From Cupriavidus metallidurans CH34 (GTDB taxonomy: Bacteria > Pseudomonadota > Gammaproteobacteria > Burkholderiales > Burkholderiaceae), in assembly GCF_000196015.1 (NCBI RefSeq), contig NC_007974.2, positions 682,001 to 746,000 of the forward strand: a stretch of DNA of 64,000 nucleotides. Direction: 5' to 3'. Both the position numbers and the translations under genes were made by a program. Within the stretch, counting starts at the first letter, position 1. Every line of letters begins with the position of its first letter. The notes below the pieces were generated by a model that saw only the letters and a list, made by a program, of their open reading frames with translations, did not search any database and was not told the origin of the DNA. Shown here piece by piece: positions 7,926-16,601 of this stretch.

Positions 7926-9308
7926 ATGAAGACCAAGAAAACGTTGACTTGGGCCGCCGCGCTGTCGTTGATGAGCGCGCCGGCCTGGGCCGCGCAGCCC
8001 GTGCCGGCCGGCGTTACCGCCGCGCCCGGGGCTGCCTCGCCACAAGCGGCGAAGCTCGCCGCCAAGGCCATGGCGCGCGCTACCACGCCAGCCCCCGATA
8101 CGTTCGACCTGCCGCAGTTGCTGCAACTGGCGCAGTCGACCAACAAGGGCGTGGAAGCCGCGCAGGCCAATGTGGATGCCGCCACGGCTGCTATTACCAG
8201 CGCCCGTGCGTATCCGAACCCGCAGGTGGAAGTGATGTATGGACGCCTGTCCGGCAAGCAGCCGGGCGTGACCAGCGGCAATGCGCCGTCCTACGCAATC
8301 GTCCAGAAACTCGATTACCCGAACCAGCGCAATCTGCGCGAGCAGATGGCGGGCCGCGGCCTGGAGGCTTCCGAGGCAATGCGGCAAGGCTTCCGCAGTG
8401 ACCTGGCCGCGCGCGTGAAGACGTCGTACTACCAGGTGCTTCGCCGCGAGACCGAACTGGCCGCCGCGCGCGAGGACCTGAACATGATGCGGCAGATCCA
8501 GGAGCGCGCGAAGGTGCGCGTGAACGTCGGCGAGGCCCCGCGCTATGAATTGATCAAGGCCGACACGGAACTGCTGGCTGCGCAAAAGACGCTGCAGACG
8601 GCGGAGCTGCGCGTCGACCAGGCCAAGGCCACGCTGCGCCAGCAGGTGGGAGGCGTAATGCCCGCGCGCTTTGCGCTGGACGGCAGCCTCGGGCACGCGC
8701 CCGACATGCCTCCGCTGGCAACGTTGCGCGACACGCTTCAGGCCAGCAATGCGGAACTGACCCAGCGCCGCAGCGAGCTGGAACGCGCGAAGCTGGGCGT
8801 GGACTACCAGCGCGCGCTGCGCTGGCCCGAGGTGGCGGTGCGTGCCAGCACCGACCGGCAGCCCGACAACAATGTTTCGCAGATCGGCCTGGTGATGACG
8901 ATTCCGATCTGGGATCGCCGCAGCGGCCCGGTGGGCGAGGCGACGGCGCAGGCCACGCAGGCCCGCACGGCGCTCGAAGCGCGTGAATTCGAGTTGATGC
9001 AGGAACTCGACACCGCCTATCGCCAATACGAGATCGCGCAGGCCCAGGTGACGGCGCTGGAATCGGGCATCGTGCGCGAGGCCGAGTCGGCCTTGGGCGT
9101 GGCCGAATCCGCCTATCGCTTTGGCGAGCGCGGCATTCTCGACTACCTCGACGCCCAGCGCGTGCTGCGTAGCGCGCGCAGCGAGTTGATTGCCGCGCAA
9201 TACGAACTGCAAGTCGCCGCCATCCAGATTGACAAGCTCATGTCGGCCTCGCCGGGCGTCAATACCGCCCCTGCGTCGTCCATGCCCGACCTCCCGAATC
9301 TGAACTGA
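7926..9308 (+). CDS. CzcC-like outer-membrane efflux protein (TolC family)
   Basis: This 460-residue protein has an N-terminal signal (MKTKKTLTWAAALSLMSAPAWAA) and the repeated helical hairpins of the TolC/OEP family. Examples are FDLPQLLQLAQSTNKGVEAAQANVDAA and the duplicated copy in the second half, with SAYRFGERGILDYLDAQRVLRSARSELI near the end. It would form the outer-membrane channel of a tripartite heavy-metal exporter with the two genes that follow. The adaptor gene begins 3 bp after its stop. No metal can be assigned from this component. Confidence 0.9.
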   Translation: MKTKKTLTWAAALSLMSAPAWAAQPVPAGVTAAPGAASPQAAKLAAKAMARATTPAPDTFDLPQLLQLAQSTNKGVEAAQANVDAATAAITSARAYPNPQVEVMYGRLSGKQPGVTSGNAPSYAIVQKLDYPNQRNLREQMAGRGLEASEAMRQGFRSDLAARVKTSYYQVLRRETELAAAREDLNMMRQIQERAKVRVNVGEAPRYELIKADTELLAAQKTLQTAELRVDQAKATLRQQVGGVMPARFALDGSLGHAPDMPPLATLRDTLQASNAELTQRRSELERAKLGVDYQRALRWPEVAVRASTDRQPDNNVSQIGLVMTIPIWDRRSGPVGEATAQATQARTALEAREFELMQELDTAYRQYEIAQAQVTALESGIVREAESALGVAESAYRFGERGILDYLDAQRVLRSARSELIAAQYELQVAAIQIDKLMSASPGVNTAPASSMPDLPNLN

Positions 9309-9310
9309 TC

Positions 9311-10465
9311 ATGCGTCCCCAATTCCTGCTTTCCTTTGCAGCCGCCGCCGTGATGATGCTGTCGCTGGCCGGCTGTTCCGATGACCCCGCCCCGGCCGCC
9401 GAGGCGCCAAAGTTGCCACCTGGCATTGTCAAGCCCGAGGAGAACCTCAAGCGCACGCTCAAGGTGGCGCCGGTTGCCGCGTCCCCATTCAGCGAGATGT
9501 TGCGCGTGGCGGGCCGTATCGACTTCGACGAGCAGCGCGTCTCGCGCATTGGCGCCAGCGTGACTGGCCGCGTGACCGATCTCTATGCCGTGCTCGGCCA
9601 GGAAGTCAAGGCCGGCCAGGTGCTGGCCCGCCTGCACAGTAGTGAACTGGGCGCTGCCCAGATGGCCTTCCTGAAGGCCGAAGCGCAGAACACGCTGCAG
9701 GCCCGCAATGCTGAGCGCGCGCGGCAACTGTTCGCCGCCGACGTGATCGGCCGTGCCGAACTGCAGCGCCGCGAAAGCGAATACGCGATTGCCGCGGCGG
9801 AGGCTCGTGCTTACCGCGATCAACTGCGCGTGCTCGGCATGTCCGCCGCGTCGATCGCCACGCTGGCGAAGAGCGGCAGCATCGAGTCGTATTCGCCGGT
9901 GTTCTCGAGCATCAACGGCACGGTGGTCGAGCGCAATGTGGCGCAGGGCCAGGTGGTGCAGCCGGCTGACGCGCTGTACACGGTGGCCGATCTGTCGCGC
10001 GTGTGGGTCGTCGCCGAGGTGCCCGAGCAGCAGGCTGCGCAGGTGGCCGAAGGGCAGAGCGTCGATATCGAGGTGCCGTCACTGGCCAACAGCAATGGTC
10101 GCATCACGGGCAAGCTGATCTACGTGGGTCGGACCGTGAATCCGCAGTCGCGCACGGTGCTGGTTCGTACCGAACTCCAGAACAAGGATGGCCGTCTCAA
10201 GCCCGCCATGCTTGCCACCATGCTGATCGCCGCCAAGCCGGTGGAACTGCTGGTGGTGCCGGGTTCAGCCGTGGTCCGTGAAGGCAACGATGAACAGGTC
10301 TATGTGGAAGTTGGCGACGGCCAGTACCGCCTGACCAAGGTGAAGCTGGGCCCGGAGAGCGACGGCATGCGTGTGGTCCAGAGCGGCATCAAGCCTGGCG
10401 ACCGCGTGGTCGTGGAAGGCGCGTTCCATCTGGACAACGAGCGCAAGCAGCAGGAGCAGGGGTAA
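9311..10465 (+). CDS. CzcB-like periplasmic adaptor (membrane fusion protein), lipoprotein
   Basis: This 384-residue RND adaptor starts with a lipoprotein signal ending in the lipobox LAGC (about residue 21). It then shows the family order: an N-terminal beta segment (IDFDEQRVSRIGASVTGRVTDLYAVLGQEVKAGQVLARL), a coiled-coil hairpin (residues about 115-165), and a lipoyl/barrel part (SPVFSSINGTVVERNVAQGQVVQPADALYTVADLSRVWVVAEVPE). It would connect the pump and the outer-membrane channel. The RND gene starts 7 bp downstream, but is split by an IS30 element, so this adaptor may lack a working partner. Confidence 0.9.
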   Translation: MRPQFLLSFAAAAVMMLSLAGCSDDPAPAAEAPKLPPGIVKPEENLKRTLKVAPVAASPFSEMLRVAGRIDFDEQRVSRIGASVTGRVTDLYAVLGQEVKAGQVLARLHSSELGAAQMAFLKAEAQNTLQARNAERARQLFAADVIGRAELQRRESEYAIAAAEARAYRDQLRVLGMSAASIATLAKSGSIESYSPVFSSINGTVVERNVAQGQVVQPADALYTVADLSRVWVVAEVPEQQAAQVAEGQSVDIEVPSLANSNGRITGKLIYVGRTVNPQSRTVLVRTELQNKDGRLKPAMLATMLIAAKPVELLVVPGSAVVREGNDEQVYVEVGDGQYRLTKVKLGPESDGMRVVQSGIKPGDRVVVEGAFHLDNERKQQEQG

Positions 10466-10519
10466 CCGGCCATGATGACATCGCTTGTTGAAGCCGCGAT
10501 CAAGCAGCGGCTGGTGGTG

Positions 10520-11622
10520 GGCGGTTTCAAGTCCAAGTGCAACAAAAACTCAATGCACTAAATCCGGCTGCTGGGCCAGCCGCGCCAAATGCTCGGCATA
10601 GACCTCGATGGGCTTGCGCCACCCCAGAGTCATCCTGGGCCGTCCATTGAGCTCATCGGCCACAGCGTCCAACTGCTCCTGGCTGTAGCCACTCAGATCA
10701 GTCCCCTTGGGGAAGTACTGGCGCAAGAGCCCATTGGTGTTCTCGTTGCTCCCCCTTTGCCAGGGACTGTAGGGGTCGCAGAAGTACACCTTCATGCCTG
10801 TGTTCTCGCTGAGCTGGCGGTGCTCGGCCATCTCGCTGCCCCGGTCGTAGGTCAGGGTCTGGCGCATCGGCTGGGCTATTGTCTTGAGCTTGTCGCTGAA
10901 GGCTTGCAGTACATGCGCCGCTGTGGCGGGGTTGGGGTGTGGCAGCTTGACCAGCACCACCAGACGGGTGGTGCGCTCGACCAGCGTGCCAATCGCACTG
11001 GCGTTAGCCTTGCCTTTGATCAGATCACCCTCCCAGTGGCCGGGCAACTGGCGATCCTCGATCTCGGGTGCTCGCACATGGATGCTCAGCAAGTCTTGCG
11101 TCTCCTTGCGGCGATCCTTTCCCCTGGAGCGGGGCCAACGTTTGGCGTGGGCCATGCGCAGGCAGGACACCAGCTCCTTCTTGAGCTCTCCCCGGGGCTG
11201 GGCGTAGATGCAGGTGTAGATGCTTTCGTGTGAGGCTTGCAAGCGGCGATCCTGTGGGTGAAGACGCTGGAGTTCGTTGGCGATTTGCTGGGGCGACCAC
11301 TTGTGGCGCAGGTAGTCGCAAACCAGCGGGAACAAGGGCCCTTGGCGGTGCAGCTTGGGGCTGGGACGGGCTTGGCGTTTGCGATTGTCACTGCGCTGCT
11401 GGGCGAACTTGGAGGCGTAGCCCTTGCCGCCTGCATTGCGATTGCACTCGCGGCTGATAGTGCTCTTGTCACGCCCCAGGGCCCTGGCTATGGCGCTGAG
11501 GCTTTGCTTTTGCTGCAGCCCCAGGGCTATCGCATGGCGTTCGGTCTCACTCAACTGCTGGTAATTTTTCTTGGTCATCTTGGCCTCAATTCTCGGTGTT
11601 GCACTTCGGAATTGAGGCCGCC
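10520..11622. mobile_element. IS30-family insertion sequence, 1103 bp
   Basis: The element starts GGCGGTTTCAAGTCC and ends with the imperfect inverse of that sequence (reverse complement of the right end: GGCGGCCTCAATTCC, then GAAGTGCAACA). It is flanked by the 3-bp duplication GTG at 10517-10519 and 11623-11625, as expected for IS30 elements. One transposase ORF occupies almost the whole length on the minus strand. The right end also holds a 10-bp inverted repeat GGCCTCAATT/AATTGAGGCC (11582-11591, 11610-11619) that may be part of the transposase site or its promoter region. It is complete and potentially active. Confidence 0.93.
10550..11578 (-). CDS. IS30-family transposase
   Basis: The 342-residue protein has the N-terminal helix-turn-helix of IS30 transposases (LSETERHAIALGLQQKQSLS, then AIARALGRDKSTISRECNRN). 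Its DDE catalytic domain shows GHWEGDLIKG (first D), LTYDRGSEMAEH (second D) and RGSNENTNGLLRQYFPKG (E). Length is in the family range and no frameshift is seen, so it should be functional. The stop codon lies about 30 bp from the left end of the element and the ATG about 45 bp from the right end. Confidence 0.95.
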   Translation of the reverse strand: MTKKNYQQLSETERHAIALGLQQKQSLSAIARALGRDKSTISRECNRNAGGKGYASKFAQQRSDNRKRQARPSPKLHRQGPLFPLVCDYLRHKWSPQQIANELQRLHPQDRRLQASHESIYTCIYAQPRGELKKELVSCLRMAHAKRWPRSRGKDRRKETQDLLSIHVRAPEIEDRQLPGHWEGDLIKGKANASAIGTLVERTTRLVVLVKLPHPNPATAAHVLQAFSDKLKTIAQPMRQTLTYDRGSEMAEHRQLSENTGMKVYFCDPYSPWQRGSNENTNGLLRQYFPKGTDLSGYSQEQLDAVADELNGRPRMTLGWRKPIEVYAEHLARLAQQPDLVH

Positions 11623-14600
11623 GTGTGCGTGATCGCCGTGGTGCTGTTCTTCTTTGGCCTGCGTGCGGCCGGGAAGCTCTCCGTCGATGCGTTCCCGGAC
11701 GTGACCAACGTCCAGGTGCAGATCGCCACGGAAGCCACGGGACGGTCGCCTGAGGAAGTGGAGCGCTTTGTCACGGTGCCGATCGAGATGTCGATGACGG
11801 GCCTGCCCGGACTCGAGGAGATGCGCTCGCTGAACAAGGCGGGCCTGTCGCTGATCACGCTTGTGTTCACGGACAAGACCGACGTCTACTTCGCGCGGCA
11901 GCTCGTCATGGAGCGGCTGATCGAGGTTTCCGGCCGAATGCCCGAGGGCGTGACGCCGGTGCTCGGGCCGGTTTCTACCGGGTTGGGCGAGGTCTACCAG
12001 TACACGCTGGACCGCGCCGACGACGGCGACCGCGAACTGACGCAGGAGGAACTGTCGGAGCGCCGCATCGCGCAGGACTGGGTGGTGAGGCCGCTGCTGC
12101 GCTCGATCCCGGGCGTGGCGGAAATCAACTCGCAGGGCGGCTTCGTGCGGCAGTACCAGGCACTGGTCAATCCGGAGCGGATGCGCCACTACGGGATCAA
12201 CATCCAGCAGGTCTACCAGGCGCTGGCGCGTAACAACGCCAACTCCGGCGGTGGCGTGCTGCCGCATTACGCCGAGCAGTACCTGATTCGCGGCGTGGGC
12301 CTGGCCAAGGGTGTCGACGATATCGGCAGCATCGTGCTCAAGGAGATCAACGGCACGCCGGTCTACCTGCGCGATGTGGCACAGGTGACGATCGGCCACG
12401 AGGTCCGCCAGGGCGCGCTGGTCAAGAACGGCCAGACCGAGGCCGTTGGCGGCATCGTGATGATGATGCGCGGTGGCAACGCCAAGGAAGTGGTGAGCCG
12501 CGTCAAGGCTCGCGTGGCGGATATCAACGAGCGTGGCATGTTGCCGGGCAAGCTGCAGATCGTGCCGTACTACGACCGTAGCGAACTGGTGGACTCCGCG
12601 CTGTGGACCGTCACCAAGGTGCTGCTCGAAGGCGTGGTGCTGGTGGTGATCGTGCTGTTCCTGTTCCTGGGCGACGTGCGTTCCTCGGTGATCGTGCTGG
12701 CCACGCTGGTGCTGACACCATTGCTGACGTTCATCGTGATGAACCAGGTGGGGCTGTCGGCCAACCTGATGTCGCTGGGGGGGCTGGCCATCGCCATCGG
12801 CCTGATGGTCGACGGCTCGGTCGTGGTGGTCGAGAACGCGTTCGAGCGGCTCGGCCACGCGGAGAAAACCGGGCTGACGCGCACGCAGGTGCTGGTCAAG
12901 GCGGTGCAGGAAGTGGCCACGCCGGTGATCGTGGGCGTGGGCATCATCATCCTGGTGTTCCTGCCGCTGATGACGCTGTCCGGCATGGAAGGCAAGATGT
13001 TCGCGCCGCTGGCCTTCACGATCTCGATCGCGCTGGCGATCTCGCTGTTCCTGTCGCTGACGCTGTCGCCGGTGCTGTCGTCGTACCTGCTCAAGGGCGG
13101 CGCCGAACACGACACGCGCGTCATCGCGTTCATGAAGCGCTACTACCTGCGCATGCTTCACTGGTCGCTGGCAAACAGCAAGAAGACCGTGCTGTCGGCG
13201 GTGGGGCTGTTCATCGCCACGCTGATGATCGTGCCGCTGCTTGGTACATCATTCATTCCGGAGATGAAGGAAGGCTCGATCGTGCCGGCTATCGACCGCG
13301 TGCCGAACATCTCGCTGGAAGAGTCGATCAAGTTGGAGAAACAGGCCAACAAGCTGGTGCTCGAAGTGCCGGGCGTGAAGTCGGTGGTCTCGGGCGTGGG
13401 TCGTGGTGAAAGCCCGGCCGACCCGCAGGGTCAGAACGAATCGACGCCGATCGCCAGCCTCAAGGACCGCGACGAGTGGCCCGATGGCTGGACGCAGGAC
13501 GACATCGCCAACGCGATCCGCGAGAAGCTCAAGGCCATTCCCGGCGTGCAGATTGTGATGGCGCAGCCGATCTCGGACCGCGTGGACGAGATGGTCAGTG
13601 GTGTGCGTTCCGATATCGCCGTGAAGATCTTCGGCGACGACCTGGAGACGCTGCGTGACCTGGCCGGCCAGATCGCCCGCGTGGCAGGTGGCATCCAGGG
13701 GTCGCAGGACATCCGTATCGAACGGATCTCGGGCCAGCAATACCTGTCGATCGAGATCGACCGTCAGGCGATTGCGCGGTACGGGCTGAACGTGTCGGAC
13801 ATCCACGACATCATCGAGATCGCCATCGGCGGCAAGCGTGCCACGGATATCTTCGAAGGCGAACGTCGCTTTGCGGCGGCCGTACGTCTGCCCGAGGAAT
13901 TCCGCAGCAACGTGCAGGAGATTCGCCAGTTGCTGGTATCGGCGCCCGATGGCGTGCAGGTGCCGCTGCAGAGCGTGGCGAAGATCGAAGTGACCGATGG
14001 TCCGGCGCAGATCAGCCGCGAAATGGCCAAGCGCCGCGTGGTGGTGATGATCAACGTGAAGGATCGCGATCTCGGCGGCTTCGTGGCCGAACTGCAGTCC
14101 GCCACCGAGAGCAAGGTCAAGCTGCCCGAGGGCTACTACTTCGAGTGGGGCGGCCAGTTCCAGAACATGGAACGCGCGATGGGCCACCTGAAGATCATCG
14201 TGCCGATTACCATCGCCGCGATCTTCTTCCTGCTGTTCCTGCTGTTCAATTCGGTGCGCTATGCCACGCTGATCATCACGGTGCTGCCGTTTGCATCGAT
14301 CGGCGGCATCATCGGGCTGTTCGTCACGGGCGAGTACCTGTCCGTACCGGCGTCGGTGGGCTTTATCGCGCTGTGGGGCATGGCGGTGCTGAACGGGGTG
14401 GTGCTGGTGTCGTACATCCGCACATTGCGCGAGTCGGGCATGTCGCTGCGCAACGCGGTGGTGCGCGGCGCCACGCAGCGTTTCCGTCCGGTGATGATGA
14501 CCGCGACGATCGCCATGCTGGGTCTGGTGCCGTTCCTGTTCTCGACGGGCCCCGGCTCCGAGGTGCAGCGTCCGCTGGCGGTGGTGGTGATCGGCGGGCT

Positions 14601-14746
14601 GATCACGTCGACGCTGCTCACGCTGGTCATGGTGCCCACGCTGTACCGCTGGTTCGATGACCGCAAGCCGGAGCCGCGCGACATGTCGGTGTAACGCGAC
14701 CCGGAACATTCGATCCGTACGCCAGTACGCCAGTACAATGGCAACC

Positions 14747-14782
14747 GGCCGGCATGCAACGCGCGTGCCGGCCTTTTTTGTT
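14747..14782 (+). terminator. Rho-independent terminator of the efflux operon
   Basis: GGCCGGCA and TGCCGGCC form an 8-bp GC-rich stem around an 11-nt loop, followed directly by TTTTTTG. It lies 53 bp after the stop of the RND pump gene and before the Shine-Dalgarno sequence of the next gene. Confidence 0.85.
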
Positions 14783-14795
14783 TGGAGTGCATACC

Positions 14796-15170
14796 ATGAC
14801 GATCCAAGCGCGCCGCGTGTTGACGGCGCTTGCATTGATCGCGCTGCCGGTGACCGCGATGGCGGCGCCTGCCGCATCCTCGGCCGACGCGCCCGTCAAC
14901 GTCGAACTGGGCCAGCGCGGCGGCAAGCCCGAAGCGCCCGAGGCACCCGGTGCCTGCATGAACGCGGTGAAGGCCGCGTTGCCGAATCCCGACCAGTTTC
15001 GCTGGGTGCGCGGCACCACTCGCCGCGTGGCCGAAGACGTCTACAGCGTGGTCGGCAGCATCGAGTACGTGGACAAGTCAGGACAGGCCCGCAAGGGCGA
15101 GGCGCAGTGCGATGTGATGCGCGCCCCCGGTAACCAGTTCATCGTGCCGAAGGTGCGTTTGCCCCAGTAA
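14796..15170 (+). CDS. Small secreted protein of unknown function
   Basis: The 124-residue product has a Sec signal (MTIQARRVLTALALIALPVTAMAAPA). A mature part of about 95 residues follows with two cysteines (GACMNAVKAALP and GEAQCDVMRAP), which may form a disulfide in the periplasm. ATG 14796 is preceded by GGAG at 14784-14787; an upstream ATG at 14754 lies within the terminator stem and is not plausible. No domain is recognised. It is an independent unit: a terminator precedes it and a hairpin (15207-15224) follows. Confidence 0.65.
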   Translation: MTIQARRVLTALALIALPVTAMAAPAASSADAPVNVELGQRGGKPEAPEAPGACMNAVKAALPNPDQFRWVRGTTRRVAEDVYSVVGSIEYVDKSGQARKGEAQCDVMRAPGNQFIVPKVRLPQ

Positions 15171-15206
15171 TTTCCGCGCTGACCCTGCCACACCGGAAAC
15201 CCGCTC

Positions 15207-15224
15207 GATGACATTTTTGTCATC
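15207..15224. repeat. Inverted repeat GATGACA-TTTT-TGTCATC
   Basis: A 7-bp perfect hairpin lies 37 bp after the preceding gene and is followed by TTGGGGGTTTTTG. It may be a weak terminator for that gene or a regulator site for the next one; the stem is AT-rich for a terminator here. Confidence 0.4.
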
Positions 15225-15268
15225 TTGGGGGTTTTTGTTGGACATCGACGACCTCGTCTTCTAACCTC

Positions 15269-15287
15269 TTGTGTACGTCGTACACAA
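15269..15287. promoter_or_regulatory. Perfect 19-bp palindrome before the DUF1579 gene
   Basis: TTGTGTACG, a central T, then CGTACACAA form 9-bp perfect arms, 32 bp upstream of the start codon of the DUF1579 gene. The length and symmetry suit a TetR- or GntR-type dimer. No such regulator lies next to it. Confidence 0.55.
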
Positions 15288-15318
15288 ATAGCGGCGCAAC
15301 TCACAAGGAGGCGTTTGC

Positions 15319-15816
15319 ATGAAGATCGAAGCGACCAACGAACACCGCTGGCTACAAAAGCTCGTCGGCAGGTGGGTAGGCGAGGGCGAGGCCCAGATGG
15401 GCCCCGAGGCACCGCCTGAAAAATGGAAGATCCCCGAGCAGGTCAGCCAGGTGGGCGACGTCTGGGTGCAGGCGCGTGCGGAGGGCGAGTTTCCGGGATG
15501 TGGGTCGGCGGTCACGATCATGACGCTCGGCTACGACCCCGTTCGCAAGCATTTTGTCGGCACGTTCATCGGTTCGATGATGACCCACATGTGGGTCTAC
15601 GAAGGCGATCTCGAGGCCGATGGCCGTACGCTCACGCTGCGTGCCGATGGCCCGGCGTTCGGCCCGGATGGCAATGTGATCGAGGGAAAAACGGCGAAGT
15701 ACCGCGACGTTGTGGCCATGGTTGACGACGATCACCGCACGCTGACGTCGTTCATGCAGGCCGACAACGGCGAGTGGATGCAGATCGTGCAGGCTCGCTA
15801 TCGTCGCGAGAAGTAG
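15319..15816 (+). CDS. DUF1579-family protein
   Basis: This 165-residue soluble protein shows the features of the DUF1579 family: an N-terminal WLQKLVGRWVGEGEA segment, a central TIMTLGYDPVRKHFVGTFIGSMMTHMWVYEG strand region, and a C-terminal VDDDHRTLTSFMQ. The fold is expected to be a lipocalin-like barrel; no catalytic activity is known for the family. ATG 15319 has AAGGAGG at 15305-15311. The palindrome just upstream suggests repressor control by an unlinked regulator. Confidence 0.8.
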   Translation: MKIEATNEHRWLQKLVGRWVGEGEAQMGPEAPPEKWKIPEQVSQVGDVWVQARAEGEFPGCGSAVTIMTLGYDPVRKHFVGTFIGSMMTHMWVYEGDLEADGRTLTLRADGPAFGPDGNVIEGKTAKYRDVVAMVDDDHRTLTSFMQADNGEWMQIVQARYRREK

Positions 15817-15839
15817 GGCGCCGTTCGCGGTTTGACTGG

Positions 15840-15863
15840 CGTTATATACGTGGTTATATTGCG
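15840..15863 (+). promoter_or_regulatory. Candidate ModE molybdate-responsive operator (Mo-box) upstream of nifQ
   Basis: Two TATAT half-sites at 15843-15847 and 15855-15859 are separated by exactly 7 bp, which matches the TATAT-N7-TAYAT form described for ModE sites. The outer bases are CG on the left (CGTTATAT) and TGCG on the right (ATATTGCG), giving a partly symmetric 24-bp site. It is 47 bp upstream of the nifQ-like start codon. A molybdenum-related gene directly downstream makes the match meaningful. No modE gene is in the window. Confidence 0.6.
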
Positions 15864-15910
15864 ATGCGACGCCCGCCATTCCGCGGGCGTGCTGCCGCAT
15901 TGTTGCCACG

Positions 15911-16543
15911 ATGAACCGCTCACTGCTGTTGCTGGATGCCTTTGCCGCCCAACCCGGCGATCCCGTTACACGGGCGTTGGCCGGGGTACTGGAGTCCGCC
16001 TGCGCGGGGCGCCTGCCGCGCTTCGCGCAATGGCTCGGCCTGCCGCCGGACGCGTTCCGGCACATGCTGGATCACTGCTTTCCCGGGGCCGCGCAGGCGG
16101 GGTGGGCGCCCGATGTTCCGCCACAGGCGCCGGACAGCCTGCCGTGCGAATTCGCCGATCTGGTGGAGATGCTCGAGGACGGCTGCACGCCGGGCGCGGC
16201 AGGGACGCTGGTGCCGCTGGTGCATTGGGCCGCGCACGCGCTGGCCTGCGGCTGCTTCGGCCATACGCACTTGTGGCAGGACATGGGCCTGTCCGGGCGC
16301 GACGATGTGTCCGCGTTGCTGCGGCAGGTCTTCTGGCCGGTCTTCGCGGCCAATACCACGGACATGAAATGGAAGAAGTTCTTCTATCACCGCGTCTGCG
16401 AGCGGCTCGATATTCATCCTTGCCCTGAGCCCTCGTGCGAGGGCTGCGACCATTACGCGGCCTGTCACGGCGCCGAATCAGCCATCGAATCAGCCATCGA
16501 ATCGGTCATCGAATCGGTCATCGTGAGACAGCCCCGCTCCTGA
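15911..16543 (+). CDS. nifQ: NifQ-family protein (molybdenum-iron-sulfur carrier)
   Basis: This 210-residue protein carries the NifQ signature. Around residues 153-185, KWKKFFYHRVCERL is followed by the cluster motif C-x4-C-x2-C-x5-C (CPEPSC, GC, DHYAAC). NifQ of diazotrophs binds a Mo-Fe-S cluster and gives molybdenum to FeMo-co synthesis. No other nif gene is in the window, so a wider role in molybdenum handling is possible. A candidate ModE box lies just upstream. The C-terminal tail carries an in-frame 12-bp tandem repeat (four units coding ESAI/ESVI) that is not part of the domain. It is convergent with the small gene that follows. Confidence 0.88.
   Translation: MNRSLLLLDAFAAQPGDPVTRALAGVLESACAGRLPRFAQWLGLPPDAFRHMLDHCFPGAAQAGWAPDVPPQAPDSLPCEFADLVEMLEDGCTPGAAGTLVPLVHWAAHALACGCFGHTHLWQDMGLSGRDDVSALLRQVFWPVFAANTTDMKWKKFFYHRVCERLDIHPCPEPSCEGCDHYAACHGAESAIESAIESVIESVIVRQPRS
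16475..16522 (+). repeat. Four tandem 12-bp units in the 3' end of nifQ
   Basis: Two copies of GAATCAGCCATC are followed by two copies of GAATCGGTCATC, all in frame, encoding ESAIESAIESVIESVI. The unit length is a multiple of three, so copy number could change without a frameshift. Confidence 0.9.
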
Positions 16544-16601
16544 TTCCCGATGGAAGTCTCCCCAGCCTCCCCGGTGCAGGCGGGCGAGCGTATGAGCGTG
16601 G

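Larger units (their letters stand above)
10472..14694 (+). pseudogene. CzcA-like heavy-metal RND pump gene, interrupted by an IS30-family element
   Basis: The original gene consists of 10472-10519 (codons 1-16, MMTSLVEAAIKQRLVV) joined to 11626-14694. Removing the IS and one GTG duplication restores a single frame of about 1038 residues, normal for the family. The downstream part keeps DVTNVQVQIAT, TDVYFARQLV, GPVSTGLGEVYQ and the TM4 motif AIGLMVDGSVVVVEN. That motif lacks the first Asp of the DFG...DG signature of CzcA itself, so the pump belongs to another HME subgroup. As it stands, the first part stops at 10561 after 29 codons. A 1032-codon ORF is open from a GTG at 11596 inside the IS right end and would encode nearly the entire pump, but no Shine-Dalgarno sequence is visible there. 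Confidence 0.9.

Noticed and set aside
11575..14877. Long minus-strand ORFs (528 and 542 codons) opposite the RND pump
   Set aside because: They are His/Arg-rich shadows of the pump reading frame, and one crosses the IS boundary.
16475..16522. CRISPR-like array
   Set aside because: The four 12-bp units are gapless, in frame and coding; there are no spacers and no cas genes.
15911..16543. Nitrogen-fixation cluster suggested by nifQ
   Set aside because: None of the other genes in the window is a nif gene; nifQ stands alone.
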